A stretch of DNA of 64,000 nucleotides, taken from Myxococcales bacterium (GTDB lineage: Bacteria > Myxococcota > UBA727 > JABDBI01). Below are positions 62,636 through 64,000 of the stretch, in pieces. The notes beneath the pieces are model-generated. The model had not been told where the DNA came from and did not search any database. It saw only the letters and a program-made list of their open reading frames with translations. Position 1 is the first letter of the stretch, and every line of letters starts with the position of its first letter. The translations under genes and the position numbers were made by a program. Location: positions 2,185,501 through 2,249,500 of the forward strand of contig CP060221.1 of NCBI GenBank assembly GCA_023898405.1, read 5' to 3'.

Positions 62636-64000
62636 TTAGTTAGGATTTTGAGAGCTCATATTATAAAAATTTTTATTTTTGTCTGAAAATGGAGAAAAAC
62701 GCACAATAAAATTTTCAAATGAAGCATCGTCTTCATCAATTGAAAAGCTATTGTTGCACATACTAAAAAATTCATGTTTTGTAATAACGCTATCTTTTTC
62801 CATAAGTGACAGATTTATACTGTCACCGTAGCTTAGTAATGCTTCGCTAAATCCATATGATTGAAGTTTTTCTGTGAGTTCACCCACGGTAGTAGTTTCA
62901 GATATGGTGAATCTAACAATTTTATTCAATTTTTGACTCGCAATGATAACAGATCTATCGGGCCAATTTGGTTCTGCTTCAGAATCATCGATGATGGTGA
63001 AATTTTCCTTTAGCAAAAAATTTTTATGAAATTCTAACAGCTCAATAGTGGAAAGGTCTTGGATAAATTGCATTACCAAAGCTCCGCCTGCTTGATTGAC
63101 TTCGGTGTTTAACACTGACTTTAAGTGTGGCGCTATCAGGGATCGATAATTATCATCATCTGTATTGAGTAGGTTATTGATGCGTCCTAATAGTGCTTTG
63201 AAGCTATCGTCAACATTATACTGCAGTGCTTGTTCTGCCATGTACATCATTTTATTTACGAACCTATCAATTTCTGATTGCTCTTCCCCATACATGAATT
63301 GAGCTTTTTCAATTGTTTTAATAAGGGGATGTTTAGTGTTTACAAGGTGATTATATAGTTGCATACGCGAAGCATATTTAATTCCCTTAAGAAAAAGTTG
63401 GGGGATTTTTTCTGTTATATCCTCGGTGATAAGACCAAGTTCTGTATTAATTTTATGATAATCTTCATCGATAAGGATTTTCATTGCTTTATTAAACGAT
63501 TCGAAATTGTTGATAATTCTTTCAGATTTCGTTGTTGTGGGAATTTGATGCATGCCGAATTTTTTACTCAAAAAAGCAAGAACAACCATCATGGGATCTA
63601 TGTGGTGCTTTTTGCTAAGTTTAATAATTGCTGGATGGGTTATTTTATTTACGCAAATTGCAGGGCTAAAAACATTACAAAGAGCCTGACAGTAACCTTG
63701 ATAAGTAATACCACCAAGAGTGCCGTAAGCAATGAAAGCAATATTGTTCTCTTTGCAAAAATTAAGTAGTCCTTTGGTGGGCTCAAAGGATATGGTGTTG
63801 TGGTTACAATGATTTTCAATAAGCGAAACTTTGAGATTCTGCTTCTCAAAATCAGTTATTATTTTTTGATACATCATCCCAATATTACTTAAACCAAAGC
63901 TGTGTACTACATCATTAGACATAAATTTTAAAATGTTGTTAATCATGTATTTTGCTACGTCACTGTCGATGTTGTTGTGAAAATCATGTGTTGAATGAAG
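62636..64000 (-). CDS. aldo/keto-reductase-like protein with long C-terminal extension, partial
   Basis: The reading frame is still open at the right edge, so only the C-terminal ~454 residues are visible. The first ~170 match the latter half of the aldo/keto reductase barrel: SFGLSNIG, NFCKENNIAFIAYGTLGG (the I-A-Y-x-P/T-L strand), and MHQIPTTTKSERIINN (NADPH-binding loop). The catalytic Tyr and Lys would lie outside the window. About 280 residues then follow with no recognised domain, Asn/Asp/Ile-rich with several helices. Such an extension is unusual for this ~300-aa family. The function cannot be assigned. Confidence 0.7.
   Translation of the reverse strand, partial: LHSTHDFHNNIDSDVAKYMINNILKFMSNDVVHSFGLSNIGMMYQKIITDFEKQNLKVSLIENHCNHNTISFEPTKGLLNFCKENNIAFIAYGTLGGITYQGYCQALCNVFSPAICVNKITHPAIIKLSKKHHIDPMMVVLAFLSKKFGMHQIPTTTKSERIINNFESFNKAMKILIDEDYHKINTELGLITEDITEKIPQLFLKGIKYASRMQLYNHLVNTKHPLIKTIEKAQFMYGEEQSEIDRFVNKMMYMAEQALQYNVDDSFKALLGRINNLLNTDDDNYRSLIAPHLKSVLNTEVNQAGGALVMQFIQDLSTIELLEFHKNFLLKENFTIIDDSEAEPNWPDRSVIIASQKLNKIVRFTISETTTVGELTEKLQSYGFSEALLSYGDSINLSLMEKDSVITKHEFFSMCNNSFSIDEDDASFENFIVRFSPFSDKNKNFYNMSSQNPN

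Noticed and set aside
1..64000. tRNA, rRNA or transposase genes
   Set aside because: No tRNA T-loop or acceptor patterns, rRNA stretches or transposase motifs were noticed on reading through; a covariance-model search would be needed to be sure.

Overview
The window looks like chromosomal DNA of an AT-rich, Gram-negative bacterium. Evidence for this is the many signal-peptide outer-membrane beta-barrels (including one ending in a C-terminal aromatic residue), at least seven lipobox lipoproteins, and RdgC-, PrkA/YeaH/SpoVR- and Hut-type genes. The gene mix (DOT1-like methyltransferase, two-gene RdgC-like locus, GMC oxidase, SCP2 protein, many orphan lipoproteins) would fit a former-deltaproteobacterial lineage such as Bdellovibrionota or a relative. 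That placement is inference and the taxon is not resolved. I found no rRNA, tRNA, CRISPR array, integrase or intact insertion sequence.

Layout. 1-1.7 kb: minus-strand pair of a DRE-TIM acyl-CoA condensing enzyme (cut by the window edge) and a thiolase. 2-5.4 kb: a pentameric ligand-gated-channel-like protein followed 7 nt later by a membrane-anchored phosphatase/periplasmic-binding-protein chimera, the most unusual system here. 5.5-8.2 kb and 14.2-18.4 kb: molybdenum cofactor genes with two complementary fusions (MobA-MoaD and MoaE-MoeB), plus moaC, moeA and aspS. moaA lies 37 kb away at 52.4 kb. These two blocks are separated by a minus-strand pair of paralogous lipoproteins, one carrying eight almost identical 129-bp repeats, and a GNAT acetyltransferase. 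20.3-25.8 kb: zinc/manganese uptake operon (His-rich outer-membrane protein, ZnuA-like binding protein, ZnuB-like permease with an extra helical tail, barrel protein) with no ATPase gene. 25.8-30.6 kb: prkA-yeaH-spoVR.

30.6-38.7 kb is an accessory zone. It holds an M61-like peptidase lipoprotein, an orphan lipoprotein, a C39-like cysteine-peptidase-like protein and several decayed genes, including a subtilase broken exactly at its catalytic-His motif. 38.8-42.7 kb: histidine degradation (hutU, hutI) around a lipoprotein gene. 43-48.8 kb: HD phosphohydrolase, a tandem 81-bp hairpin repeat, DOT1-like methyltransferase, SCP2 protein and the RdgC-like pair. 48.9-52.4 kb: gap-pgk-tpiA-secG. 52.4-57.6 kb: moaA, a His/Gln/Cys-rich pentapeptide-like secreted protein, a glutathione S-transferase, an exported nucleotidyltransferase-like protein and a frameshifted small secreted protein. 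57.7-64 kb: recJ, metallophosphoesterase, trmB, GMC oxidoreductase, and an aldo/keto-reductase-like protein cut by the window edge.

Start codons were chosen mainly from Shine-Dalgarno spacing and signal-peptide structure. All functions are read from motifs by eye; no database search was possible.
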